A stretch of 15,160 nt of DNA, from positions 1 through 15,160 of the forward strand of contig JAJYGO010000506.1 of NCBI GenBank assembly GCA_021785115.1. Direction: 5' to 3'. Shown one piece after another: positions 1 to 7,683 of the stretch. This DNA is from Chloroflexota bacterium. Its GTDB lineage: Bacteria; Chloroflexota; Limnocylindria; Limnocylindrales; CSP1-4. The number at the start of each line of letters is the position of its first letter. The stretch's first letter is position 1. Both the position numbers and the translations under genes were made by a program. The notes under the pieces were generated by a model. It saw only the letters and a program-made list of their open reading frames with translations, ran no database searches and was not told where the DNA came from.

Positions 1-491
1 TGGAGCTCGCGCACCAGGAACGGCAGGCACCGGTCCCGCTCGGCCGGCAGCGGCCGGTTCGCCGGGGGGGCGCAGCGCACCGCGGCGGCCACCCACGCGC
101 CCTGCAGGCGCAGCCCGTCGTCGGCGGAGACCGACGTCGGCTGGTTCGACAGCCCGGCACGGTGCATCGCGGCGAAGAGGACGTCGCCGGACCGGTCACC
201 GGTGAAGACACGGCCCGTCCGGTTGCCGCCGTGCGCGGCCGGCGCCAGGCCCAGCACCACGAGGCGGGCGCCCGGGTCGCCGTAGCCGGGCACGGGCCGT
301 CCCCAGTAGGTCCAGTCGCGGAAGCGGGCCACCTTCTCGCGTGCCGCCCGTTCGCGCCACTCGACGAGCCGGGGGCACGCGCGGCAGGCGACGATCGCTG
401 CCTCGAGGTCCGCGAGCGTCGCGAGTCCGGCAGGGCTCGTGAGGCCCGCGAGTCGGTCGGGTTGCGATGCCGGCGTGGGCATGGGCGGCAT
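1..491 (-). CDS. Family 5 (UdgB-type) uracil-DNA glycosylase, 3' end outside the window
   Basis: This enzyme excises uracil and other deaminated bases from DNA in base-excision repair. Read on the minus strand from ATG at 491-489, the frame stays open for 163 codons to the left edge, so the C-terminus is missing. Residues 81-85 read GLAPA, followed by [16 protein letters not shown] (87-102). That is the UdgB-type motif 1 region, where the catalytic polar residue of other UDG families is replaced by Ala. Four cysteines (C36, C39, C140, C155) have the CxxC...C...C spacing of the iron-sulfur cluster of family 4/5 enzymes. A second in-frame ATG at 482-480 is an equally possible start; neither has a clear Shine-Dalgarno. 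It is transcribed away from pdxS, and no functional link to that operon is evident. Family 4 is the main alternative, but GLAPA and the [10 protein letters not shown] stretch favour family 5. Confidence 0.88.
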   Translation of the reverse strand, partial: MPPMPTPASQPDRLAGLTSPAGLATLADLEAAIVACRACPRLVEWRERAAREKVARFRDWTYWGRPVPGYGDPGARLVVLGLAPAAHGGNRTGRVFTGDRSGDVLFAAMHRAGLSNQPTSVSADDGLRLQGAWVAAAVRCAPPANRPLPAERDRCLPFLVREL

Positions 492-644
492 GCTACCGCC
501 GGCCGGACTTCGTGCGCGGCCCTCACCCGACCTCCGCGCCCCGCCGCGCGCCCGCGCCCGTGCACCAGCCCGGGATCGCGTTCGCGGTGGCCAGCGCGGG
601 CCGCATCGGCGCGGTTGCCCGCGAAGCTCCACGCGAAGCGCCCA

Positions 645-653
645 TGCGATAAT
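645..653 (+). promoter_or_regulatory. Extended -10 promoter element for the pdxS operon
   Basis: TGCGATAAT matches the extended -10 pattern TGn plus a TATAAT-like hexamer (one mismatch) in otherwise very GC-rich DNA. No convincing -35 lies 16-18 nt upstream, which an extended -10 can tolerate. Transcription would start near 660, giving a leader of roughly 136 nt before the pdxS ATG at 797. Confidence 0.45.
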
Positions 654-683
654 CGGGGGGAGTGGCGCCCGGTCTGATCCGTG

Positions 684-718
684 CTGGGCGGTGGGCCGCA
701 GCAGCGAGCGGCTCCCAG
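684..718 (+). promoter_or_regulatory. Imperfect hairpin in the predicted pdxS leader
   Basis: An outer stem CTGGG (684-688) pairs with CCCAG (714-718). An inner stem GCCGC (695-699) pairs with GCGGC (708-712) around an 8-nt loop. It sits between the putative promoter and the pdxS start, 78 nt before the ATG. No T-tract follows, so it is not a canonical terminator, and I recognise no riboswitch class. Confidence 0.3.
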
Positions 719-796
719 GATGGCCGCGCCAGTGGATTCGCGCCAGCCGGGCACCGGCGGGCGCCATCAGCAACCTCCGAGGTCAACACCCAACCG

Positions 797-1684
797 ATGA
801 GCACCGAGACATCCACCTGGGCCACCAAGAAGGGCCTGGCCCAGATGCTCAAGGGCGGCGTCATCATGGACGTCGTCACGGCCGAGCACGCGAAGATCGC
901 CGAGGACGCGGGTGCGTGCGCCGTCATGGCCCTCGAGCGCGTCCCCGCCGACATCCGGGCCGCCGGCGGCGTGGCCCGCATGAGCGACCCCGCCCTGATC
1001 GAGGCGATCATGCACGCGGTCACCATCCCCGTGATGGCGAAGGCGCGCATCGGCCACTTCGTCGAGGCGCAGATCCTCGAGGCTCTCGGCGTCGACTACA
1101 TCGACGAGTCGGAGGTCCTCACCCCGGCCGACGAGGCCTTCCACATCGACAAGCACCAGTTCAAGGTGCCGTTCGTGTGCGGTTGCCGGGACCTCGGCGA
1201 GGCGCTGCGCCGGATCGCGGAAGGCGCGGCGATGATCCGCACCAAGGGCGAGGCCGGCACCGGCAACATCGTCGAGGCGGTCCGGCACATCCGCGCGGTG
1301 CAGTCGGGGATCCGGGCGCTGACGGCCAAGCGGGAGGACGAGCTCTTCACCGCGGCCAAGGAGCTGCAGGCTCCGTACGAGCTGGTCGCGGAGGTCGCCC
1401 GCACGGGCCGCCTGCCGGTGGTCAACTTCGTCGCCGGCGGCATCTCCACGCCCGCGGACGCGGCCCTCGCCATGCAGCTGGGTGCGGAGGGCGTCTTCGT
1501 CGGCTCCGGGATCTTCAAGTCGGACGATCCCGCCCGCATGGCCCGGGCGATCGTGCAGGCCACCACCCACTACGACGATCCCCGGATCCTCGCGGAAGTC
1601 TCCAAGGGCCTCGGTGCCCCGATGCGCGGGATCGAGCTCGGGACCATCGCCGAGGCTGACAGGCTGGCCGTACGGGGCTGGTAG
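797..1684 (+). CDS. pdxS: Pyridoxal 5'-phosphate synthase subunit PdxS
   Basis: PdxS is the synthase subunit of the DXP-independent PLP pathway. It condenses ribose 5-phosphate, glyceraldehyde 3-phosphate and ammonia from PdxT into PLP in the cytoplasm, as a (beta/alpha)8 barrel that assembles into dodecamers. The 295-residue product matches the family length of about 294. Visible landmarks are GGVIMDVV with D25, VMAKARIGH with the first catalytic lysine K82, [10 protein letters not shown] with the second lysine K150, and the phosphate-binding [11 protein letters not shown] near the C-terminus, ending in RGW. The ATG at 797 is chosen because the family starts just before the [11 protein letters not shown] segment; the open frame extends upstream but that part is not family-like. 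The Shine-Dalgarno is weak (GAGG about 14 nt upstream). pdxT follows after 19 nt, as expected for subunits made together. Confidence 0.98.
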   Translation: MSTETSTWATKKGLAQMLKGGVIMDVVTAEHAKIAEDAGACAVMALERVPADIRAAGGVARMSDPALIEAIMHAVTIPVMAKARIGHFVEAQILEALGVDYIDESEVLTPADEAFHIDKHQFKVPFVCGCRDLGEALRRIAEGAAMIRTKGEAGTGNIVEAVRHIRAVQSGIRALTAKREDELFTAAKELQAPYELVAEVARTGRLPVVNFVAGGISTPADAALAMQLGAEGVFVGSGIFKSDDPARMARAIVQATTHYDDPRILAEVSKGLGAPMRGIELGTIAEADRLAVRGW

Positions 1685-1703
1685 CCGGCGGGGCCCGGTG
1701 GGC

Positions 1704-2429
1704 ATGACGGCCATGAAGATCGGCGTTCTCGCCGTGCAGGGCGCGTTCGCGGAGCACGTCGACGTCCTGCGCCGCGTCGGCGTGGACGGCGTGGAAGTCC
1801 GCCTCCCCTCCGACCTCGAGGGGATCTGCGGCCTCATCCTGCCCGGGGGCGAGAGCACCGCGATGCGCAAGCTGATCGATCGATGGGGACTGCGGCCCCC
1901 CATCCTCGACCTGCTCGCCCATGGCACCCCCGTGTTCGGCACGTGCGCCGGGATGATCCTGCTCGCCCGGCACATCCTGGACGGGGACGCGCCCGTCTTC
2001 CCGGTGCTCGACGTCGACATCAAGCGCAACGCGTTCGGGCGGCAGCTCGACAGCTTCGAGACCGACCTCCACGTGCCGCTCCTCGGCGACCTGCCGGTGC
2101 ACGGCGTCTTCATCCGGGCGCCGGTCGTCGCGCGCGTGGGACCGACGGTGGAGGTCCTCTCGCGGCTCGACGACGGCCGCGTCGTGGCGGTGCGCGAAGG
2201 GAACGTGCTCGCGACCGCGTTCCATCCCGAGCTCGCGGGCGAGACCGGGTTCCATCGGCTCCTGGTCGCCATGGCCGCCGACCACGCCGAGCCCGGCGCG
2301 GTATCCGGCCGCCGCCTCCGCCCGTCGCGGCACCGGACCCTGCCCGGCATGACGGCGATCCCCGCCGACCCGGCGCCGCGCACCCGGACCGGGCCGACCG
2401 CGGAGGCCGAGGGACGGGCCGCGTCATGA
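1704..2429 (+). CDS. pdxT: PLP synthase glutaminase subunit PdxT, with C-terminal tail
   Basis: PdxT hydrolyses glutamine and channels the ammonia to PdxS. Numbered from the second ATG (1713, protein MKIGVLAVQG), the class I glutaminase residues are all present: GGES oxyanion region at 45-48, nucleophile C78 in GTCAGM, and H171/E173 in FHPEL. Either ATG 1704 (241 aa) or ATG 1713 (238 aa) is possible; 1713 places the conserved MKIGVLA at the N-terminus. The family is usually about 190-200 residues. Here roughly 45 extra residues follow the usual end (after MAADHAEPG); they are rich in Pro, Arg, Ala and Thr and look disordered. The stop codon overlaps the next start as ATGA, indicating translational coupling. 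Confidence 0.96.
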   Translation: MTAMKIGVLAVQGAFAEHVDVLRRVGVDGVEVRLPSDLEGICGLILPGGESTAMRKLIDRWGLRPPILDLLAHGTPVFGTCAGMILLARHILDGDAPVFPVLDVDIKRNAFGRQLDSFETDLHVPLLGDLPVHGVFIRAPVVARVGPTVEVLSRLDDGRVVAVREGNVLATAFHPELAGETGFHRLLVAMAADHAEPGAVSGRRLRPSRHRTLPGMTAIPADPAPRTRTGPTAEAEGRAAS

Positions 2430-3478
2430 GCAGCCGACCCGGCCGCGTCCGCGGGGCGCGCCTCACCGATCTCGCCGCGCTGGGCGAGCTCTCGCTCCTG
2501 TCGCACCAGTCCGACGATCGCGAGTCCGGCGTCCGCTCGCTCGGACTGCCGGTCAGTCGCAGCCAGGTGAGCGTCTTCCGCCTCTTCCGGCTTCCGCTCG
2601 GTGCCTTCCGGCCCAGCGACCAGCTCTACGTCTACGAGGAGGACGGCCGGCTGGCCGGGCTGGCCCGCGTGGAGCGCGATCCGCAGCGGGACGAGTGGAC
2701 CATCGTCGAGCTCGACGCGGTGGGGATCCACGAGGCCGGGGATATCCGGCTGCGCCTGGTCCAGCACCTGCTCCGTGACGGTGCCCGGCGCGGTGCGGTG
2801 CGCTTCCACGTGGCGTGCGCCGATTCCGGGGGCAACGTGGAGCTGCTGATGCAGGCGGGGTTCATCACCTACGGCCAGGAGCACATCCTGTACCAGGCGC
2901 CGGAGATCCCGCTGCCCCGCGTCTCCGCCGAGGAGGCCGCCCGCGAGGGGATCCGCCCGGCGGCACCCATGGATGCGCTGGCGCTCACCCGGCTCTACGC
3001 CCGGGTGACGCCCCCGCCGGTGGCGCGGCTGGAGTCGTACCGGCTGCCCGACTGGGAGCGGCCCGGGCAGGCGCGGATCCCGCGGAGCAGCCTCGCCCCG
3101 ATCCTGCGCTTCGCCGAGGTGGAGACGTACGTGCAGGAAGGCGCGGGCGCCAGGGGCGACGAGCTGGCCGGGATGCTGCAGGTCGGCGTCGCGCGGGAGC
3201 AGCAGCCGCACTATCTGCGCGTGCTGGCCCGCCCGGACCACGACGCGGGCCAGCTCATCCGGTACGGGCTCTCGGTCGTGGCCGAACGCACCGGGGCCGG
3301 CCGCTCCCGCGGCGGCCGCCATGACGCGGGGGTGATCGCGCCGATGCGCACCTACGAGGCGCCGCTGGACCGCTGCTTCGAGGAGGGCGGCTTCACCAAC
3401 GTGGCCACCGTCACGCTGCTGATGAAGGAGGCCCTCGTGCGGGTCGCCGAACCGGCCCTGGTGCCGGCCATCCGCTGA
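2426..3478 (+). CDS. Tandem GNAT-like (N-acetyltransferase fold) protein, unknown substrate
   Basis: This 350-residue protein overlaps the pdxT stop by ATGA and so is probably coupled to it. The first half resembles a GNAT domain: a strand pair [15 protein letters not shown] (69-83), then [19 protein letters not shown] (105-123), then N137...LLMQAGF (140-146) and G150QEHILYQ. The second half repeats the layout weakly: [10 protein letters not shown] (246-255), a helix at [13 protein letters not shown] (276-288) and CFEEGGF (317-323) followed by ATVTLLMK. In both halves the acetyl-CoA pyrophosphate loop (Q/RxxGxG/A) is not recognisable, so catalysis is uncertain. No signal peptide or membrane segment is visible. 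The place in the pdx operon does not by itself assign a substrate. The fold assignment rests on pattern recognition and should be tested by profile search. Confidence 0.6.
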   Translation: MSSRPGRVRGARLTDLAALGELSLLSHQSDDRESGVRSLGLPVSRSQVSVFRLFRLPLGAFRPSDQLYVYEEDGRLAGLARVERDPQRDEWTIVELDAVGIHEAGDIRLRLVQHLLRDGARRGAVRFHVACADSGGNVELLMQAGFITYGQEHILYQAPEIPLPRVSAEEAAREGIRPAAPMDALALTRLYARVTPPPVARLESYRLPDWERPGQARIPRSSLAPILRFAEVETYVQEGAGARGDELAGMLQVGVAREQQPHYLRVLARPDHDAGQLIRYGLSVVAERTGAGRSRGGRHDAGVIAPMRTYEAPLDRCFEEGGFTNVATVTLLMKEALVRVAEPALVPAIR

Positions 3479-3498
3479 AGAGGCGAGCGAGGAGCGCC

Positions 3499-5724
3499 GT
3501 GACACCGCAACGACGACCGGAGCTGACCGACGACCTGGACGCTCTGCTGGCGGCCATCCCGCCGGAGATCGCGGAGCGCCTGCGGAGCATGCCGCCCGAG
3601 CGCGAGCTGATCGAGGTCGTCCTCGACCTGGGCCGGCGCCCGGAGGCGCGTTTCGGATCCGGCGGGGAGGAGGTGCTGCTCGAGCGCGAGGTCACCGACC
3701 GGGACATCCAGTGGGTGGTGGACCACATCGGCTCGTTCGGCGACGACAACCGCGCCGGCGTGGAGCGCACGCTCCACCGCATCAGCGCCATCCGCAACCG
3801 GAGCGGCAAGATCGTGGGGCTGACGTGCCGCGTGGGGCGAGCGGTCTTCGGCACCATCGAGATCATCGGGGACCTGGTGGAGTCGGGACGCTCGGTCCTG
3901 ATCATGGGCCGGCCGGGGATCGGCAAGACCACCATGCTGCGCGAGGCGGCACGCGTCCTCGCCGACGACCTGGACAAGCGCGTCGTGGTGGTGGACACCT
4001 CGAACGAGATCGCCGGGGACGGCGACATCCCCCACCCGGGGATCGGGCGCGCCCGCCGCATGCAGGTGCCCACCCCTGCGCTGCAGCACGCCGTGATGAT
4101 CGAGGCCGTGGAGAACCACATGCCGCAGGTCATCGTGATCGACGAGATCGGCACCGAGCTCGAGGCGATGGCGGCCCGGACGATCGCCGAGCGGGGCGTG
4201 CAGCTGATCGGCACGGCCCACGGCAACACGCTCGACAACCTGATGCTGAACCCCACCCTCTCCGACCTGATCGGCGGGATCCAGAGCGTCACCCTGGGCG
4301 ACGAGGAGGCGCGCCGTCGCCGGACGCAGAAGAGCGTCCTGGAGCGCAAGGCGCCGCCCACCTTCGACGTCGTGGTGGAGATCCAGGACCGCGACCGGGT
4401 CATGGTCCACGCGGACGTGGCAGAGACGGTCGACGCGATGCTGCGCGGCGACCCGGTGGCCCCCGAGCTCCGCTGGCGCGACGAGGGCGGCGTGCACCGC
4501 TCGCAGTCCCGACCGCGCCCCCGCCCGGCGCAGGGCGTGGCCGACCGCTTCGCCGGCCTGGTCGGCACCGGCCAGGGCGGCTGGCGCCCCGAGCCCGGCT
4601 GGCGGGGGGAGACCGAGTACCGGACGGGCGCCTGGCGCGAGCCGGAGCCCGGTTACCGGCCCGGCTACCATCCCGGCACGTCGGGCGGATGGCGGGCGTC
4701 ACGCGGACGCGAGACCGGCCGCACACCGCGGGGCCGCTCCGCCGACACGGGGCCCGGGACTTCGCCGGCGGGCGACACCGGGCGGGCGACGTTCGACGCC
4801 GACCGGGACGTCTACTTCGCGACGCTGGGCGAGCCCGGCGGGGCATTCCGATCGGGAGAGATCGCGGACCGCGGCCCGCTCGAGCGGGGCTCGGTGGGAA
4901 CGCTGCCGGAGCAGCGGGCGAGGGACGCCCGTGAACTGGAGCGTCACCGTTCCTGGCGCGAGGCGGCGGCACGCGCCCTGGAGGCGAGCGCCGGCGAGGC
5001 GGAGCAGGGGGCAGCGGCCGGTCCTGAGGGCGAGGTCGCGGGTGACCTGTCCTCCCCGGGTGGCCCGGCGTCCCGGGGTGGCGTGGCGGAGGCCGGATCG
5101 GTCGCCCCGGCGCCGCAGTCGGTCGTCGCCGTGTCCGGGGACGAGGAAGGGGACGAGGACCTGGAGGCGGAGGACGGGACGGAGTCCTTCCCGGCCGGGC
5201 CATCGCGCTTCGACCGGCTCGGTTCCCGCGCGCCCGATGGGTATCCCACGTCCCTCCCGACGATCCGGGTGCTCGGGTTCGGGATCAGCCGCAAGAAGCT
5301 GGAGCAGTCCATCCGCGAGCTGCAGCTCCCGGTCGTGGTGGTGCAGGACGCCGAGGAGGCGGAGGTGGTCATCACGCTCCGCAACTACTATCGGCAGAAG
5401 CCCCCGGCGCTCCGCGATGCGGAGGAGCGTGCCCTTCCCATCTACGTGCTGAAGTCGAACACCATCATCCAGATGGAAGCCTGCCTGACCTCGCTCTACG
5501 CGATCCAGGTGGATCCCCGGGAGGCCGCCCTCCGGGAGACCGAGGAGGCGATCGGGCTGGTCCTCAACGAGTCACGGCCGGTCGAGCTCTCCCCGCAGAA
5601 CGCCTACATCCGGCGCCTGCAGCACCAGATGGCCGAGCGGGCCAACGTGGTCTCACAGTCGCGGGGCCGGGAGCCGTACCGGCGCGTCAGGCTCTACCCG
5701 GACAAGGTGCGCGCCTGGCGATAG
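3499..5724 (+). CDS. SpoIIIAA/Ycf45-like AAA+ ATPase with C-terminal R3H nucleic-acid-binding domain
   Basis: The product is 741 residues. An N-terminal domain (about 1-130, [20 protein letters not shown]...) precedes a P-loop ATPase resembling SpoIIIAA and the Ycf45 family. Walker A is GRPGIGKT (137-144) and Walker B is VIVIDE (211-216), with GTAHGN as a sensor-like motif shortly after. The C-terminal part (about 585-741) has the conserved [21 protein letters not shown] module and an R3H domain with R705-x3-H709, which binds single-stranded nucleic acid in this family. Between them, about 335-585 is a low-complexity linker: first basic and aromatic (GW/GY repeats at 360-398), then acidic (548-561). 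The GTG start follows GAGGAG by about 4 nt. It lies 20 nt after the GNAT-like gene, so it is probably in the same operon. The precise cellular role is unknown; sporulation should not be assumed from SpoIIIAA similarity. Confidence 0.9.
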   Translation: MTPQRRPELTDDLDALLAAIPPEIAERLRSMPPERELIEVVLDLGRRPEARFGSGGEEVLLEREVTDRDIQWVVDHIGSFGDDNRAGVERTLHRISAIRNRSGKIVGLTCRVGRAVFGTIEIIGDLVESGRSVLIMGRPGIGKTTMLREAARVLADDLDKRVVVVDTSNEIAGDGDIPHPGIGRARRMQVPTPALQHAVMIEAVENHMPQVIVIDEIGTELEAMAARTIAERGVQLIGTAHGNTLDNLMLNPTLSDLIGGIQSVTLGDEEARRRRTQKSVLERKAPPTFDVVVEIQDRDRVMVHADVAETVDAMLRGDPVAPELRWRDEGGVHRSQSRPRPRPAQGVADRFAGLVGTGQGGWRPEPGWRGETEYRTGAWREPEPGYRPGYHPGTSGGWRASRGRETGRTPRGRSADTGPGTSPAGDTGRATFDADRDVYFATLGEPGGAFRSGEIADRGPLERGSVGTLPEQRARDARELERHRSWREAAARALEASAGEAEQGAAAGPEGEVAGDLSSPGGPASRGGVAEAGSVAPAPQSVVAVSGDEEGDEDLEAEDGTESFPAGPSRFDRLGSRAPDGYPTSLPTIRVLGFGISRKKLEQSIRELQLPVVVVQDAEEAEVVITLRNYYRQKPPALRDAEERALPIYVLKSNTIIQMEACLTSLYAIQVDPREAALRETEEAIGLVLNESRPVELSPQNAYIRRLQHQMAERANVVSQSRGREPYRRVRLYPDKVRAWR

Positions 5725-5742
5725 CCGCGGACGGGCAGCCGG

Positions 5743-5748
5743 TAGACT
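5743..5748 (+). promoter_or_regulatory. -10 box (TAGACT) for tmk, near-leaderless
   Basis: TAGACT followed by GC ends 9 nt before the tmk ATG at 5758. With usual spacing, transcription would start only 0-3 nt before the ATG, so the tmk mRNA may be leaderless. No Shine-Dalgarno is visible. The same TA[T/G]ACTGC pattern occurs before darA, guaB3 and guaA. Confidence 0.5.
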
Positions 5749-5757
5749 GCCGACGCG

Positions 5758-6429
5758 ATGATCGAGGGCAGGCAGCGGGGCCGGTTCATCACGTTCGAGG
5801 GGCCCGACGGCTCGGGCAAGTCGACGCAGGCGGAGCGCCTCGCGGCGACGCTTCGCGCCGACGGCCTGGACGTGGTCCTGACGCGCGAGCCCGGTGGCAC
5901 CCCGCTCGGCGAGCGGGTGCGGGCGGTGCTGCTCGACCGGGATGCCGCCGGCCGCCACTCGGCCAGGGCCGATGCGCTGCTCTTCAGCGCGGCGCGCGCC
6001 CAGCACGTCGACGACGTGATCGAGCCGGCGCTGGCTCGCGGGGCGGTGGTGGTCTGCGACCGGTACGCGGACTCGACGGCCGCCTACCAGGGATACGGGA
6101 GCGGGCTTCCGCTCGACCAGCTGCGGGCCCTGGAGGCGTTCGCGACGCGCGGGGTGCGGCCCGACCTGGTCATCCTGCTGGACCTCTCCGTGGAGGCCGG
6201 GATGGCGCGGCGCATGGCCGGCGAGCCGGGGAGCGTCAACCGCTTCGAGTCCCCGGACGCGTTCGACACCGCGTACCACGAGCGCGTGCGTGCCGGCTTC
6301 CTCGAGCTGGCCGGCGCCGAGCCCGCGCGGTGGCGGGTGGTCGACGCCGACCGACCGGCCGACGAGATCGCGCACGACGTCGTGGTCGCGGTGCGCGCGT
6401 TCCTCGAGCCCGGCCGCGAGGGGCGCTGA
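5758..6429 (+). CDS. tmk: Thymidylate (dTMP) kinase
   Basis: Tmk phosphorylates dTMP to dTDP with ATP in dTTP synthesis. The 223-residue protein is of usual family size. It shows the P-loop in FEGPDGSGKST (13-23), the dTMP-binding TREPGGTPLGE (42-52), the DRY motif (101-103) followed by ADSTAAYQGYGSG, and a LID-like stretch RRMAGEPGSVNRFE after the LDLSVE strand. ATG 5758 is the natural start; it sits just behind a TAGACT promoter box and has no Shine-Dalgarno, suggesting leaderless translation. It follows the R3H ATPase gene by 33 nt and is convergent with the GGDEF-family gene. In Bacillus, tmk is followed by the darA (yaaQ) gene; here darA is also close, but separated by the inverted GGDEF-family gene. 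Confidence 0.97.
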   Translation: MIEGRQRGRFITFEGPDGSGKSTQAERLAATLRADGLDVVLTREPGGTPLGERVRAVLLDRDAAGRHSARADALLFSAARAQHVDDVIEPALARGAVVVCDRYADSTAAYQGYGSGLPLDQLRALEAFATRGVRPDLVILLDLSVEAGMARRMAGEPGSVNRFESPDAFDTAYHERVRAGFLELAGAEPARWRVVDADRPADEIAHDVVVAVRAFLEPGREGR

Positions 6430-6442
6430 GGCCTGCCGACGT

Positions 6443-7492
6443 TCAGCCGGCGGCCGCGACCGTGCCGCCCTGCTCGCGAGCCGCGGCGAGTGCCCGCTCC
6501 GCGGCGTCGATCAGCTCGTCCGGGCTGGTCCCGTGGGCGGGGAAGGAGGCCACGCCGACGCTCACCCGCACCGGCTCGCCGCCCGGCCCGGGCTCCAGCT
6601 CCCGCACCGCCGCCGCCGCCCGCTCGGCCATGGCGAGGCCCGTGGAGCCGGGAGCGATCACCAGGAACTCCCCTCTGCCATAGCGGGCGACGGTGTCCAC
6701 CAGCCGGACCGTCTCCGCGAGCGAGGCCGCCACCCGGCGGAGGACGTCGTCGGCAGCGGAGGCGCCGTGCCGCTCGGTCGTCTCGTCCTGGCCTTCCACG
6801 CCGAAGACCGCCAGGCAGACGGCGGTGCCCTGACGGGCGGCGCGCGCCAGCTCCAGCTCCAGCACGCGGTCCGCGGTGCGCCGGTTCGCGAGCCCGGTCA
6901 GCGCGTCCGTGTGGGCCAGCCGCTCGAACCAGTCCGAGCGCTCGGCCAGGGCGTGCTCCAGGCGGGCCTGCAGCGCGGCCATCGCCGCGAGCGCCGCGAT
7001 ACCGCGCAGCATGTCCAGCCCGGGCCCGTCGGGCGGGGCGGAGGGGCAGGCGATCGAGAGGACGCCCTCCACGTCGGGGTGCTCCGCGGGACGGCGCAGC
7101 ACGAGCGGGACGTGGACCACCGCCGCGGACCCCGGGATCGCCCCGAGCAGCGCGGACGGGATGTCGCCGCCGGAGAGCGCCACCACCTCGCGGCGATCCC
7201 CCACGGCGAGGGCGGCCGCGTCGGTCGCGGTCGGCGGTGCCGCCGCCTCCTCGGGCGCGATGACGGCCGTCCCGTCGAGCGGATCCAGGTCCGCGACATC
7301 GATCGGATGGGCGGCGGCAGGGTAGAGCGTGCCACGGTCGTCGAGCAGGTACACGACGGCGGTCCCGCCGGGCACGACCCCGGCGGCATCCCTGGCCAGG
7401 CCGGCCAGCCGGGCGTCACGGTCGCTCGTCCCGGCGAGCCTCAGCGCACCGGACAGGAGCGGGTCGCGGGGATCGGTGAGTTCGCTCGACAT
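6443..7492 (-). CDS. GAF-like plus degenerate GGDEF-domain protein, probable c-di-GMP receptor
   Basis: The 349-residue product has an N-terminal GAF-like sensory region (about 20-180), a short helix (LQARLEHALAERSDWFERLAHTD) and a GGDEF domain (about 193-345). The start motif DALTGLANRR (196-205) is kept. The signature is GRGEF at 272-276 instead of GGDEF. The first metal-site stretch, normally DxDxFKxxND, reads GVEGQDETTE (231-240), so catalytic and metal ligands appear lost. The inhibitory site RxxD is intact (R263-D266), five residues before the signature, as in active cyclases. This combination fits a c-di-GMP-binding receptor, not a diguanylate cyclase; that is inference from residues. 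ATG 7492 is chosen over upstream ATGs because GGAG precedes it by 6 nt and the extra residues are not domain-like. It is convergent with tmk (13 nt) and divergent from darA. Confidence 0.85.
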   Translation of the reverse strand: MSSELTDPRDPLLSGALRLAGTSDRDARLAGLARDAAGVVPGGTAVVYLLDDRGTLYPAAAHPIDVADLDPLDGTAVIAPEEAAAPPTATDAAALAVGDRREVVALSGGDIPSALLGAIPGSAAVVHVPLVLRRPAEHPDVEGVLSIACPSAPPDGPGLDMLRGIAALAAMAALQARLEHALAERSDWFERLAHTDALTGLANRRTADRVLELELARAARQGTAVCLAVFGVEGQDETTERHGASAADDVLRRVAASLAETVRLVDTVARYGRGEFLVIAPGSTGLAMAERAAAAVRELEPGPGGEPVRVSVGVASFPAHGTSPDELIDAAERALAAAREQGGTVAAAG

Positions 7493-7513
7493 CGCAGTCT
7501 CCACGACGACGGC

Positions 7514-7542
7514 GCGGGCGTGCGTCCCGTGCTCACGCCCGC
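7514..7542 (-). promoter_or_regulatory. Perfect 9-bp hairpin in the leader of the GGDEF-family gene
   Basis: GCGGGCGTG (7514-7522) and CACGCCCGC (7534-7542) are exact inverted copies around an 11-nt loop. In the minus-strand transcript this hairpin lies 21 nt upstream of the ATG at 7492, just before the Shine-Dalgarno. A second palindrome (7561-7570, flanked by GGA/TCC) lies earlier in the same leader. No known riboswitch class was recognised. Confidence 0.4.
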
Positions 7543-7601
7543 CGCGGCATCCGGCCTGGACCTCGCGAGGCGTCCGGGCGAGCCCCACGCGCCCGCAGGC
7601 C

Positions 7602-7607
7602 ATCATA
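7602..7607 (-). promoter_or_regulatory. -10-like box (TATGAT) for the GGDEF-family gene
   Basis: On the minus strand this reads TATGAT, one mismatch from TATAAT, in a GC-rich background. It would start transcription near 7595, giving a leader of about 100 nt. No good -35 element was seen. Confidence 0.35.
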
Positions 7608-7670
7608 CCCGCCGCGTGCGCACGGACACAGGGGCGCGCGGGGCGCTTCGGTCGGTGCGTACACGACGCC

Positions 7671-7676
7671 TATACT
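7671..7676 (+). promoter_or_regulatory. -10 box (TATACT) for darA, leaderless
   Basis: CTATACTGCG precedes darA; the hexamer ends 7 nt before the GTG at 7684. Standard -10 spacing puts the transcription start on or within a base of the start codon. No Shine-Dalgarno is present. The nine bases CTATACTGC, plus the following G, recur upstream of guaB3. Confidence 0.55.
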
Positions 7677-7683
7677 GCGGCGC

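Larger units (their letters stand above)
492..796. other. Divergent intergenic region between the UDG gene and pdxS
   Basis: These 305 bases hold no gene I can support. They contain an extended -10-like box for pdxS (645-653) and an imperfect hairpin (684-718) in what would be the pdxS leader. Open frames crossing the region are antisense or out-of-frame shadows. No promoter for the UDG gene was recognised. Confidence 0.6.
7493..7683. other. Divergent intergenic region between the GGDEF-family gene and darA
   Basis: The 191 bases carry a minus-strand -10-like TATGAT (7602-7607), a plus-strand TATACT (7671-7676), a 9-bp hairpin (7514-7542) and a 10-bp palindrome CCTCGCGAGG (7561-7570). They contain no gene I can support. 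Confidence 0.6.

Noticed and set aside
660..796. T-box or known riboswitch in the pdxS leader
   Set aside because: GGGCGGTGGGCCGC faintly resembles the T-box core but the conserved AGGGTGGNACCGCG sequence is absent, and pdxS is not a usual T-box target.
439..1659. Plus-strand frame of 406 codons overlapping the UDG gene and pdxS
   Set aside because: Overlaps two confident genes in another frame and reads as Arg/Gly/His/Pro low complexity.
767..3505. Very long minus-strand open frame (912 codons) antisense to pdxS, pdxT and the GNAT-like gene
   Set aside because: It covers three well-supported plus-strand genes, and its translation is His/Arg/Asp/Leu-rich without any family motif. Long shadow frames are expected at this GC content.
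3352..4671. Minus-strand open frame of 439 codons antisense to the R3H ATPase
   Set aside because: It mirrors the Walker A/B region on the other strand and has a low-complexity composition; the plus-strand ATPase is certain.
7498..7606. Upstream ATG (7606) as start of the GGDEF-family protein
   Set aside because: It would add 38 residues without domain similarity and lies inside the putative -10 box; ATG 7492 has a well-spaced GGAG.
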